Assembly (NCBI RefSeq): GCF_027912675.1
Contig: NZ_CP115757.1
Location: forward strand, 2,291,001-2,355,000
Origin: Paracoccus sp. SCSIO 75233
Lineage (GTDB): Bacteria; Pseudomonadota; Alphaproteobacteria; Rhodobacterales; Rhodobacteraceae
Direction of reading: 5' to 3'
DNA: 64,000 nt
The notes under the pieces are model-generated. The model was not told the DNA's origin. It ran no database searches and saw nothing but the letters and a program-made list of their open reading frames with translations. Of this stretch, positions 9,424-16,863 are shown piece by piece; position 1 is the first letter of the stretch, and each line of letters starts with the position of its first letter. The translations under genes and the position numbers were made by a program.

Positions 9424-9792
9424 AATTCAAAATCGCCGACCAAGCCCCCTGCAGATCGGGTGGTCAAGGACATCCGGCGTCAGACCCGCCGCCACTTCTC
9501 GGCCGAAGACAAGATCCGCATCGTGCTTGAAGGTCTTCGCGGTGACGACAGTATCGCCGAGTTGTGCCGCAAAGAGGGCATCGCGCAGAGTCTGTACTAC
9601 AGCTGGTCCAAGGAGTTCATGGAAGCCGGCAAACGCCGCCTGGCCGGGGACACCGCCCGTGCGGCGACCTCCGGTGACGTGCAGGACTTGCGCCGCGAAG
9701 CCCGTGCGCTGAAGGAGTGCGTGGCGGACCTGACGCTGGAAAACCGCTTGCTTAAAAAAAGCATGATCGCGGATGGGGGCGACGACGAATGA
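9406..9792 (+). CDS. IS3-like transposase OrfA (copy 1)
   Basis: DNA-binding subunit of 128 aa. The helix-turn-helix region runs about residues 30-65 (FSAEDKIRIVLEGLRGDDSI, then AELCRKEGIAQSLYYSWSKE), typical of IS3/IS911-type OrfA. A leucine-rich coiled coil follows at about 90-120 (DLRREARALKECVADLTLEN), as used for multimerisation. The stop overlaps the orfB start (ATGA). Near the end is a run of seven A at 9754-9760, followed by G, in the position where IS3 elements shift frame by -1. After such a shift the orfB frame is open and would give an OrfAB fusion. The start lies in a stem-loop. Confidence 0.9.
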   Translation: MKPKSSNSKSPTKPPADRVVKDIRRQTRRHFSAEDKIRIVLEGLRGDDSIAELCRKEGIAQSLYYSWSKEFMEAGKRRLAGDTARAATSGDVQDLRREARALKECVADLTLENRLLKKSMIADGGDDE

Positions 9793-10769
9793 GGTATCCC
9801 GCATCCGAGAAGCTGGAGATCATCCGTATCGTCGAGCAGTCGCACCTGCCGGCCAGGCGGACGCTGGACCAGCTCGGCATTGCCCGCCGGACCTTCTACC
9901 GCTGGTATGACCGCTACCGGGAAGGTGGGCCGGAAGCGCTGGAGGATCGCCCTTCGGCACCGAACCGGGTGTGGAACCGCATTGGCGAGGACATCCAGGA
10001 CCAGATCGTCGAGATGGCGTTGGAGGCGACCGACCTCAGCCCACGCGAACTGGCCGTGCGCTTCACCGACGAGAAACACTACTTCGTGTCGGAAGCCACG
10101 GTCTACCGGTTGCTCAAGGCCCATGACCTGATCACCAGCCCAGCCTATACGGTAATCAAGGCGGCCGATCAGTTCCACACCAAGACCACGCGGCCGAATG
10201 AGATGTGGCAGACCGACTTCACCTACTTCAAGATCATCGGGTGGGGCTGGATGTACCTCTCGACGGTGCTTGACGACTTCTCGCGCTACATCATCGCCTG
10301 GAAGCTATGCACCAACATGCGGGCCGAGGACGTGACCGACACGCTGGACCTCGCGCTCGCCGCCTCGGGCTGCGACAGCGCCACCGTTCTACACAAACCC
10401 AGGCTGCTATCGGACAATGGCCCCAGCTACATCGCGGGCGAGCTGGCCGAATACATCGAGTCCAACAAGATGAGCCATGTGCGCGGCGCGCCGTGCCACC
10501 CGCAGACCCAGGGCAAGATCGAGCGCTGGCACCAGACCCTGAAGAACCGCATCCTGTTGGAGAACTACTTCCTGCCCGGCGACCTCGAGTCCCAGATCGA
10601 GGCCTTCGTCGAGCACTACAACAACCAGCGTTACCACGAGAGCCTGGCCAACGTGACGCCTGCCGATGTCTACTTCGGCAGGGCACAGGCCATCATCAAA
10701 CAGCGCGAAAGGATCAAACGAAAAACCATCGAATATCGGCGCTTGCAGCACCGCAAGCTCACAGCCTAA
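9789..10769 (+). CDS. IS3-like transposase OrfB, integrase domain (copy 1)
   Basis: DDE recombinase of 326 aa. An N-terminal helix-turn-helix/HTH_21-like part (residues 1-100) precedes the rve integrase core. The catalytic acidic residues are recognisable: D in MWQTDFTYFKI (about 139), D in LLSDNGPSYI (about 202) and E in HPQTQGKIERWHQTLKNR (about 238). The conserved YNNQRYHESLANVTPADVYF lies near the C-terminus. All three acidic residues are present, so the enzyme should be active. Translated identically in copy 2. It can be made by ATGA-coupled initiation or by -1 frameshifting from orfA. Confidence 0.92.
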   Translation: MRYPASEKLEIIRIVEQSHLPARRTLDQLGIARRTFYRWYDRYREGGPEALEDRPSAPNRVWNRIGEDIQDQIVEMALEATDLSPRELAVRFTDEKHYFVSEATVYRLLKAHDLITSPAYTVIKAADQFHTKTTRPNEMWQTDFTYFKIIGWGWMYLSTVLDDFSRYIIAWKLCTNMRAEDVTDTLDLALAASGCDSATVLHKPRLLSDNGPSYIAGELAEYIESNKMSHVRGAPCHPQTQGKIERWHQTLKNRILLENYFLPGDLESQIEAFVEHYNNQRYHESLANVTPADVYFGRAQAIIKQRERIKRKTIEYRRLQHRKLTA

Positions 10770-10843
10770 CATCAAATCCCAGACGAGGCCCGCTCTCCGC
10801 TAGTCTACGCCCCAATCTGCGCCAAATGTTCTGACGACGGACA

Positions 10844-11489
10844 GTGCGAAGCGCACACGCATCGGGAGAGATTTGGTTCTCGGGGCAGAATCGGGATAGA
10901 TTGTGACTAAAATTCCAACTGTCGCCATGATTGTAAGCATAACGAGGAAGCCTGGAATGACTCCGGCTACGAACAGCTTGGCGATTGAGACTTCTGCCAT
11001 AAAACCATAGACGATGAGACCGACCGATGGCGGTATAAGCATTGCGAGTGTCCCGGAAATTGCAACGACGCCTCCGGCAAGCTTAGGCTCGTAGCCCTGC
11101 CTAAGCATTGAGGGAATGGTAGACGCCGAGAGGGTCGCGGCGGCACCGGTAGAACTGCCGCAGATGGCTGCAAAGCCAGCTCCGGCCACCGCGGTCGCCA
11201 TGGCGAGTCCACCCCTGATGCGGCTCAGCCATGCGGCGGCTGTCTTGAACATATCTTCGGCGATCCCGCTTAGCAGAACCAGTTCCGCCATCACCAGGAA
11301 CATTGGGATCGTAATCAGTTCGTAAACCGAAACGGTCGCAAGCGGTGTGGTATCCAAGATGCCGAAAAGAAAGGGTGTACTACCTGCTAGGTAGAGCCCG
11401 ACAGCTCCGGCGATACCCATACTGAAGGCGACCGGAATGCCCAGGACCAAAAGAAAGAGCATCAGCGCAGTAATTGTGAAAACAAGCAT
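10844..11489 (-). pseudogene. TRAP transporter large permease DctM, 3'-truncated
   Basis: The first about 215 residues of a DctM-type large membrane subunit, normally about 425-435 aa. The frame starts at the ATG at 11489 and shows the usual opening hydrophobic segments, then IPMFLVMAELVLLSG, GSSTGAAATLSASTIPSML, and GTLAMLIPPSVGLIVYG with the PP(S) motif. It runs into the right end of IS3-like copy 1 after RFALS; the extra residues to a stop at 10800 are IS-encoded. About half of the transmembrane segments are lost, so the permease cannot work. The partner dctQ (start 12025) is intact and ends 2 bp upstream of this gene. The 3' half is absent from the window. Confidence 0.9.
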
Positions 11490-11491
11490 AG

Positions 11492-12025
11492 CTAATGACC
11501 CGAAAATGTGGATGGAAGAGCGGGGCCGTTACCACGACCCAAGGCGGCCGCCACATGGCCAATACCGTTTACGAACAGACGAAATGCAAGCAGTGCGCTG
11601 CCGCCTGACACAAGAGCGTATGTCAGCCAGATTGGCCAAGGGATTGACCCCGGAAGCACTTCTTCGCGCAGAAAGCTGTTCCAGGCCCGACTGCCCGAAA
11701 GCCACGCGATCAGCGCAAACAAAACGGTGGTCGCAAAACATCCGACTGCTTCCACAGCGTGCTGAAGCCCCGGTGCAAGTGAACCAAGCACAAAGTCGAT
11801 CCGGATCTGGGCTCCGCGTGAATACGCGCCGGACAAAATGCAGAAATACGCGGCAACCATCAGGTAGTGGGCAACGAGATCCTGGGTGCCATGGATCGGC
11901 GCATTGAACGCATAACGCATGGCTGCGTCCGCCGTTACCGCAAGCATCATGATGACCAGCGCTAAAACCGCTATAGACGAGAGCAATTTCTCAAGCTTGT
12001 CGAGAAATCGGGGTATCGGACCCAT
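11492..12025 (-). CDS. TRAP transporter small permease DctQ
   Basis: Small integral membrane subunit of 177 aa with four predicted membrane segments: SSIAVLALVIMMLAVTADAA (about 16-35), LVAHYLMVAAYFCILSGAYS (about 50-70), one around AVEAVGCFATTVLFALIAWL and one near YALVSGGSALLAFRLFV. The DctQ-type arginine occurs in AAMRYAFNAP. I used the ATG at 12025 because GGGAGG lies 9 bp upstream and the residues beyond it are not family-like. Its dctM partner is truncated by an IS, and no binding protein gene adjoins it, so the transporter is inactive as it stands. The promoter region is AT-rich with an ACTATA-containing motif at 12161. Confidence 0.85.
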   Translation of the reverse strand: MGPIPRFLDKLEKLLSSIAVLALVIMMLAVTADAAMRYAFNAPIHGTQDLVAHYLMVAAYFCILSGAYSRGAQIRIDFVLGSLAPGLQHAVEAVGCFATTVLFALIAWLSGSRAWNSFLREEVLPGSIPWPIWLTYALVSGGSALLAFRLFVNGIGHVAAALGRGNGPALPSTFSGH

Positions 12026-12644
12026 GACCTGCCTCCCTGTGATTCGACTTCGATCGTGAGAACCACCGGCCGGGCAAGTCCACACAGAATGTGGTCGAAC
12101 TGCATCGCACTATTCCCTCCCTGTATGGCGGCCAGACCATGAATAAACCAATGTTAGTATAATAAGACTATATAATCAAGATATTTGTCATCGCAGCGGT
12201 CGAAGCAAGATGGATCGTAAGGGCGGTCAGTTTCGGGAAGAAGAAATAAATGTCAAATACGGACCAGATCTTCCACTTTAGATCGCCTCGTCGGCCCTCG
12301 CCTTTCAAGGTTGCTGCAACTCTGGGCACGCCGTTCTAACAGCTTCGGCGCGGGAGAAGCGGCACCGCAACTCGGGCAATCCCGAAGAAGACCAAAACGG
12401 TGCAACAGGTAAAAGCCTGTTATGCAGCATCGGCGTAGCTCTTTCCAATACAATACTAATAAACCCATTGACCATCCTATGGAAATAATATAGATGTGTC
12501 CGGCGAGCGCGGACTTCTGCGTACCGCGGTGGTGCCAGTGCGGTAGGGCTTTTCTGCTTGCCGGCTGAGCGTTCAGATTTGCGGTGTGTATCTTACAAAC
12601 AGAGGGCGTGATGCCGAAGCATCAGTTTTGCCTTTGGGGGAGCG
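12026..12644. other. Divergent intergenic region dctQ / BKACE
   Basis: 619 bp between the reverse dctQ and the forward BKACE gene. The part at 12130-12190 is strongly AT-rich and is the best place for divergent promoters. A 71-codon reverse frame at 12253-12468 has two cysteines and many arginines but resembles no family I know and has no convincing ribosome-binding site. I do not call it a gene. The stretch 12430-12500 is again AT-rich. Nothing else is recognised. Confidence 0.5.
12161..12173 (+). promoter_or_regulatory. AT-rich ACTATA motif (site 1)
   Basis: AATAAGACTATAT, 136 bp upstream of dctQ and 472 bp upstream of the BKACE gene. It matches AATAAAACTATAG at 41076 and TTTAATACTATAG at 42636. 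It may be an operator shared by the catabolic genes, perhaps for the GntR regulator at 44.1 kb. Known only by eye. Confidence 0.35.
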
Positions 12645-13592
12645 ATGACTGAGCCTTTAAAGAAGCCTGTTCGAAAGGTGATCATTACCTGTGCTGTTAC
12701 GGGATCGATTCACACTCCATCGATGTCTCCGCATCTCCCGGTTACCCCACACGAAATCAGTGACGCGGCTATAGGAGCTGCCGAGGCTGGAGCCGCGATT
12801 ATTCATCTGCATGCCCGGAACCCGGAAAACGGCGTGCCGGATCAGTCTATCGACGCCTATAAGAACATTCTCCCGGTTATAAAGCAGCAGACCGGGGCTG
12901 TCCTGAATATCACCACCGGCGGTTCGACCTTGATGAGCACCGAAGAACGGCTCGGGCCCGCGCTGCATTACAAACCCGAGGTTGCGAGCCTGAACATGGG
13001 CTCGATGAACTTCGGCCTTTATCCGATGCTGAACCGATTCAAGAACTTCAAATACGACTGGGAGGAGGAATATCTGCGCACATCCGATGACCGGGTGTTC
13101 AGGAACACTTTCAGGGACATCGAGCTGATACTGACCAAATGCGCCGACAATGGCACACGTTTTGAGGTAGAGTGTTACGACATCGGCCATCTCTATACCT
13201 GTAAACACTTCGTTGACCGAGGCCTTATCAAGCCGCCGTTCTTCATCCAGTCGGTCTTCGGCATCCTCGGTGGCATCGGTCAGCATCCCGAAGACGTCAT
13301 GCACATGAAGCGTACTGCCGACCGGCTTTTCGGCGATGACTACCGGTGGTCGGTACTGGGCGCCGGGGCCCGGCAGATGCAGATCGCCACGCAGTCGGTG
13401 ATGTTGGGTGGCAACGTCCGGGTCGGGCTTGAGGACTCACTGTGGCTGGGACGCGGCAAGCTGGCGGAAAGCAATGCGGCGCAGGTCCGTGCCGCGGTCC
13501 AAATGATTGAGGCGCTTGGGATGGAGGTCGCAACCCCCGGTCAGGCGCGTGAAATGCTGGGGCTTAAGGGCGGTCACGATGTCAACTTCTGA
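12645..13592 (+). CDS. BKACE (beta-keto acid cleavage enzyme, DUF849)
   Basis: Zn-dependent TIM-barrel enzyme of 315 aa. The family condenses a beta-keto acid with acetyl-CoA to give acetoacetate and a new CoA ester (the prototype, Kce, acts on 3-keto-5-aminohexanoate in lysine fermentation). Zn ligands are visible in AAIIHLHARNP (HxH, about residues 51-61). The catalytic glutamate is in GGNVRVGLEDSLWLGRGKL (about 253-271), and STGG-like TTGGST lies at about 89-94. Substrate specificity differs widely between members and cannot be read. The ATG at 12645 has GGGGGAG before it. The following enoyl-CoA hydratase starts inside its last 14 bases, so the two form an operon continuing, apart from an IS, to 21044. 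Confidence 0.9.
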   Translation: MTEPLKKPVRKVIITCAVTGSIHTPSMSPHLPVTPHEISDAAIGAAEAGAAIIHLHARNPENGVPDQSIDAYKNILPVIKQQTGAVLNITTGGSTLMSTEERLGPALHYKPEVASLNMGSMNFGLYPMLNRFKNFKYDWEEEYLRTSDDRVFRNTFRDIELILTKCADNGTRFEVECYDIGHLYTCKHFVDRGLIKPPFFIQSVFGILGGIGQHPEDVMHMKRTADRLFGDDYRWSVLGAGARQMQIATQSVMLGGNVRVGLEDSLWLGRGKLAESNAAQVRAAVQMIEALGMEVATPGQAREMLGLKGGHDVNF

Positions 13593-13983
13593 GGTTCTGA
13601 AGACCGAAAAAGCGGATGGCATTTTGCGGCTTACAATCAATCGTCCGGAAAGGCGTAACGCGCTGAACGACGCGCTGATTGCGCAATTGACCCAAGCCTT
13701 TGTTTCTGCATCGCTGGATCCCGAGGTTCGGGTGCTAGTGCTGAGTGCGGTCGGCGATAAAGCATTCTGCGCCGGGGCTGACCTGAATCCCAGTGCCGGT
13801 ACCTTCGGTTTCGATTACTCTGAACCAACCACCACCTATGCCGAACTACTGCGAACTGCACGAAAAACCGCTGTTCCGGTGATTGGTCGGATCAATGGTT
13901 TCTGCCTTGCGGGTGGTATGGGGTTGCTGGCGATCTGTGATATGGCGGTCGCGGGTGATACGGCTGAATTCGGCCTTCCAGAA
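13579..13983 (+). pseudogene. Enoyl-CoA hydratase, 5' half (split by IS3-like copy 2)
   Basis: The first 135 codons of a crotonase-fold hydratase. It shows INRPERRNALNDALI (about 20-34), the oxyanion-hole segment DKAFCAGADLNP (about 58-69), and the second segment RINGFCLAGGMGLLAICDMA (about 102-121). It runs into the IS after FGLPE; beyond that, the frame continues 13 codons of IS sequence to a stop at 14022. If the IS and one 9-bp repeat are removed, the frame continues exactly as FGLPEVRVGLFPMQVAAL into the 3' half at 15516, giving a normal protein of 260 aa. The gene was therefore intact until a simple, probably recent insertion. The catalytic glutamates fall close to the break. Confidence 0.93.
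13975..13983 (+). repeat. 9-bp target-site duplication, left copy
   Basis: CTTCCAGAA directly before IS3-like copy 2, repeated exactly at 15507-15515 just after it. Removing the IS and one copy restores the hydratase reading frame. Confidence 0.93.
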
Positions 13984-14057
13984 TGTCCGTCGTCAGAACA
14001 TTTGGCGCAGATTGGGGCGTAGACTAGCGGAGAGCGGGCCTCGTCTGGGATTTGATG

Positions 14058-15038
14058 TTAGGCTGTGAGCTTGCGGTGCTGCAAGCGCCGATATTCGATG
14101 GTTTTTCGTTTGATCCTTTCGCGCTGTTTGATGATGGCCTGTGCCCTGCCGAAGTAGACATCGGCAGGCGTCACGTTGGCCAGGCTCTCGTGGTAACGCT
14201 GGTTGTTGTAGTGCTCGACGAAGGCCTCGATCTGGGACTCGAGGTCGCCGGGCAGGAAGTAGTTCTCCAACAGGATGCGGTTCTTCAGGGTCTGGTGCCA
14301 GCGCTCGATCTTGCCCTGGGTCTGCGGGTGGCACGGCGCGCCGCGCACATGGCTCATCTTGTTGGACTCGATGTATTCGGCCAGCTCGCCCGCGATGTAG
14401 CTGGGGCCATTGTCCGATAGCAGCCTGGGTTTGTGTAGAACGGTGGCGCTGTCGCAGCCCGAGGCGGCGAGCGCGAGGTCCAGCGTGTCGGTCACGTCCT
14501 CGGCCCGCATGTTGGTGCATAGCTTCCAGGCGATGATGTAGCGCGAGAAGTCGTCAAGCACCGTCGAGAGGTACATCCAGCCCCACCCGATGATCTTGAA
14601 GTAGGTGAAGTCGGTCTGCCACATCTCATTCGGCCGCGTGGTCTTGGTGTGGAACTGATCGGCCGCCTTGATTACCGTATAGGCTGGGCTGGTGATCAGG
14701 TCATGGGCCTTGAGCAACCGGTAGACCGTGGCTTCCGACACGAAGTAGTGTTTCTCGTCGGTGAAGCGCACGGCCAGTTCGCGTGGGCTGAGGTCGGTCG
14801 CCTCCAACGCCATCTCGACGATCTGGTCCTGGATGTCCTCGCCAATGCGGTTCCACACCCGGTTCGGTGCCGAAGGGCGATCCTCCAGCGCTTCCGGCCC
14901 ACCTTCCCGGTAGCGGTCATACCAGCGGTAGAAGGTCCGGCGGGCAATGCCGAGCTGGTCCAGCGTCCGCCTGGCCGGCAGGTGCGACTGCTCGACGATA
15001 CGGATGATCTCCAGCTTCTCGGATGCGGGATACCTCAT
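14058..15038 (-). CDS. IS3-like transposase OrfB (copy 2)
   Basis: 326-aa rve/DDE recombinase, translated identically to OrfB of copy 1. The D, D and E of the catalytic triad are in MWQTDFTYFKI, LLSDNGPSYI and GKIERWHQTLK. The start ATG overlaps the orfA stop by four bases. Transcription runs against the interrupted hydratase operon, so the element may also put antisense RNA across the 5' half of that gene. Confidence 0.92.
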   Translation of the reverse strand: MRYPASEKLEIIRIVEQSHLPARRTLDQLGIARRTFYRWYDRYREGGPEALEDRPSAPNRVWNRIGEDIQDQIVEMALEATDLSPRELAVRFTDEKHYFVSEATVYRLLKAHDLITSPAYTVIKAADQFHTKTTRPNEMWQTDFTYFKIIGWGWMYLSTVLDDFSRYIIAWKLCTNMRAEDVTDTLDLALAASGCDSATVLHKPRLLSDNGPSYIAGELAEYIESNKMSHVRGAPCHPQTQGKIERWHQTLKNRILLENYFLPGDLESQIEAFVEHYNNQRYHESLANVTPADVYFGRAQAIIKQRERIKRKTIEYRRLQHRKLTA

Positions 15039-15421
15039 TCGTCGTCGCCCCCATCCGCGATCATGCTTTTTTTAAGCAAGCGGTTTTCCAGCGTCAGGTC
15101 CGCCACGCACTCCTTCAGCGCACGGGCTTCGCGGCGCAAGTCCTGCACGTCACCGGAGGTCGCCGCACGGGCGGTGTCCCCGGCCAGGCGGCGTTTGCCG
15201 GCTTCCATGAACTCCTTGGACCAGCTGTAGTACAGACTCTGCGCGATGCCCTCTTTGCGGCACAACTCGGCGATACTGTCGTCACCGCGAAGACCTTCAA
15301 GCACGATGCGGATCTTGTCTTCGGCCGAGAAGTGGCGGCGGGTCTGACGCCGGATGTCCTTGACCACCCGATCTGCAGGGGGCTTGGTCGGCGATTTTGA
15401 ATTGGAGGATTTGGGCTTCAT
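15035..15421 (-). CDS. IS3-like transposase OrfA (copy 2)
   Basis: 128-aa helix-turn-helix protein, same translation as OrfA of copy 1, with the C-terminal coiled coil and the A7 run near its end for possible -1 frameshifting. The start codon lies within the same 16-bp stem-loop (15404-15460). Confidence 0.9.
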   Translation of the reverse strand: MKPKSSNSKSPTKPPADRVVKDIRRQTRRHFSAEDKIRIVLEGLRGDDSIAELCRKEGIAQSLYYSWSKEFMEAGKRRLAGDTARAATSGDVQDLRREARALKECVADLTLENRLLKKSMIADGGDDE

Positions 15422-15506
15422 CTTCGTTCCTTCGTCACTACGACGAAGCCCAAATCCTCCTTAAATCACAACCTCAAATCTGTGCCATAGCCGCTGACGG
15501 GGGACA

Positions 15507-15515
15507 CTTCCAGAA
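15507..15515 (+). repeat. 9-bp target-site duplication, right copy
   Basis: CTTCCAGAA directly after IS3-like copy 2, identical to 13975-13983. Confidence 0.93.
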
Positions 15516-15893
15516 GTTAGGGTTGGACTCTTCCCGATGCAGGTCGCGGCATTGATGCAGACCATGCTGCCGCCGCGCGTCTTTGCGGAGATGTGCTATA
15601 CTGGGGAGAGGCTGAGCGCTGCCGATGCACTGGCTTGCGGGCTCGTAAGTCGCGTGGTCCCGCCGGATGAACTGAGCGCTGCCACCGACGCGATGGCGGC
15701 CTCCGTGGCCAAGAACTCCCCGTCGGCGATCCGGCGCGGCAAGTATGCGCTGACCGCGATGGCGGGTATGACGTTCGAGCAGCGTATCGCTTACATGGAG
15801 GCGCAGGCCGGTCTGATGCCGATGACCGAAGACGCCCGCGAGGGTCTTGCAGCCTTTGCCGAGAAACGCGCACCGCGGTGGACGGGCAAATGA
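15516..15893 (+). pseudogene. Enoyl-CoA hydratase, 3' half
   Basis: The last 125 residues of the split hydratase: VRVGLFPMQVAALMQTMLPP, the trimerisation/C-terminal helices GERLSAADALACGLVSRVVP and AIRRGKYALTAMAGMTFEQR, ending RAPRWTGK. It could be translated alone from the ATG at 15537, but it lacks both oxyanion-hole segments and would be inactive. The stop (15891-15893) overlaps the ATG of the HMG-CoA-lyase-like gene at 15890, confirming the original operon. The IS sits between this part and the operon's promoter, so downstream expression may now depend on the IS or on internal promoters. Confidence 0.92.
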
Positions 15894-16828
15894 ACGATCT
15901 CCCAAGCCGCGCTCATATCACGGAGGTTGGTCCGCGCGAGGGCTTTCAGTTCGAGCCGCCGCATATCACGACCGCTAACAAGATCCGGTTGGTTGATGCT
16001 CTGTCCCAGACCGGCTTGCCCGAGATAGAATGTGCGTCGTTCGTGAACCCTAAGGTCGTGCCACAAATGGCCGACGCTTTCGCCATCGCGGAGGGCATCA
16101 CCAGACATGACAGAGTGGCCTACCGCTGCATCTGGTTAAACGAGAAAGGCTTTTTGCAGGCGCTCGGCAGCGGGTTTGACACGCCTGCGCTGACCTCCGG
16201 GTCCGCTTCCGACACGTTTCTGCTGAAGAATAATAACAGCAGCCCGGATCAGCAGCTGGAACGTCAGCGCAAGCTTCGGCACGTCTATAATGAAAACGGT
16301 CTGGGCAGCGGGCCAGTCTACCTTTTCACCGCATTTGGCTGCAACTACGAGGGCGCGATCCCGGTCAAAAAGGCCCTGCAGCGCTGCGCTGAGCTCGTTC
16401 ATATCTGCGAAGAGGCAGGGGTGCCGCCGGCCAACATAACGCTCTGTGATACCATAGGGGCCGCCGGTCCCGCAGATGTCCGCGCGCTGGTGTCCGCCGT
16501 CCGCGAGCGCTGGGACTACCCGGTCGCGCTGCACCTGCATGACACGAGGGGCCTCGGTATCGCAAACGCACTTGCCGGGCTGGAGTTGGGCGTGGCGCGG
16601 TTCGACAGTTCGGTGGGCGGCTTGGGCGGCTGTCCTTTCGCAGGCAACCGGTCCGCCGCAGGAAACGTCGCAACGGAAGAACTGGCTCTGATGTGCGATC
16701 GTATGGGTGTCGAGACTGGTATTGATCTTGGTGCGCTCGTCGAGGTCGCCAGCCTTGCCGAAGAAATCGTCAGCCACCCGCTGCCGGGCAGGCTTTCGAA
16801 GGCGGGTCTGTTCAACGCAACCCTCTGA
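15890..16828 (+). CDS. Hydroxymethylglutaryl-CoA lyase-like enzyme
   Basis: DRE-TIM metallolyase of 312 aa. HMG-CoA lyases cut 3-hydroxy-3-methylglutaryl-CoA to acetoacetate and acetyl-CoA; relatives cleave citramalyl-CoA-like or other 3-hydroxyacyl-CoAs. Visible motifs: ITEVGPREGFQFE near the N-terminus (divergent form of the DxxPRDGLQNE metal/substrate motif), VALHLHDTRGLGIANAL (metal-binding HxH, about 214-230), and GGLGGCPFAGNRSAAGNVAT with the catalytic loop Cys (about 245). The first motif carries E for the usual D and F for L, so the substrate may differ. The ATG at 15890 overlaps the hydratase stop. It is the second complete gene of the forward CoA operon. Confidence 0.85.
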   Translation: MNDLPSRAHITEVGPREGFQFEPPHITTANKIRLVDALSQTGLPEIECASFVNPKVVPQMADAFAIAEGITRHDRVAYRCIWLNEKGFLQALGSGFDTPALTSGSASDTFLLKNNNSSPDQQLERQRKLRHVYNENGLGSGPVYLFTAFGCNYEGAIPVKKALQRCAELVHICEEAGVPPANITLCDTIGAAGPADVRALVSAVRERWDYPVALHLHDTRGLGIANALAGLELGVARFDSSVGGLGGCPFAGNRSAAGNVATEELALMCDRMGVETGIDLGALVEVASLAEEIVSHPLPGRLSKAGLFNATL

Positions 16829-16863
16829 GGCGCAGCACAAGGCAAGCCGCCCGACAGACGAGG

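Larger units (their letters stand above)
9321..10843 (+). mobile_element. IS3-like insertion sequence, copy 1 (1523 bp)
   Basis: Complete element with ends TG...CA. The terminal imperfect inverted repeat is about 32 bp (23 of 32 positions match); it starts TGTCCCCCGTCAG on the left and TGTCCGTCGTCAG when the right end is read inward. It carries orfA and orfB in overlapping frames. A second copy in the opposite orientation occupies 13984-15506 with the same length and identical translated ORFs. No target-site duplication exists: the left flank ends ATTCAGCAC and the right begins GTGCGAAGC. The left flank is a truncated thiolase and the right flank is the middle of a truncated dctM, so the element sits at a deletion or rearrangement junction rather than a simple insertion. 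Confidence 0.93.
13984..15506 (-). mobile_element. IS3-like insertion sequence, copy 2 (1523 bp)
   Basis: Same element as copy 1, in opposite orientation. It runs from TGTCCGTCGTCAG at 13984 to CTGACGGGGGACA ending at 15506. It carries orfA (15035-15421) and orfB (14058-15038), whose translations match copy 1 residue for residue. It is flanked by a perfect 9-bp direct repeat and splits the enoyl-CoA hydratase gene. A duplication of 9 bp is longer than the 3-5 bp usual for IS3-family elements. The two copies are inverted, so the 3.1 kb between them could flip by recombination. The matched flanks of this copy show that has not happened since it inserted. Confidence 0.95.

Noticed and set aside
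10844..13983. The 3.1 kb between the inverted IS copies having flipped
   Set aside because: Copy 2 keeps matching 9-bp flanks; inversion between the copies would have separated them.
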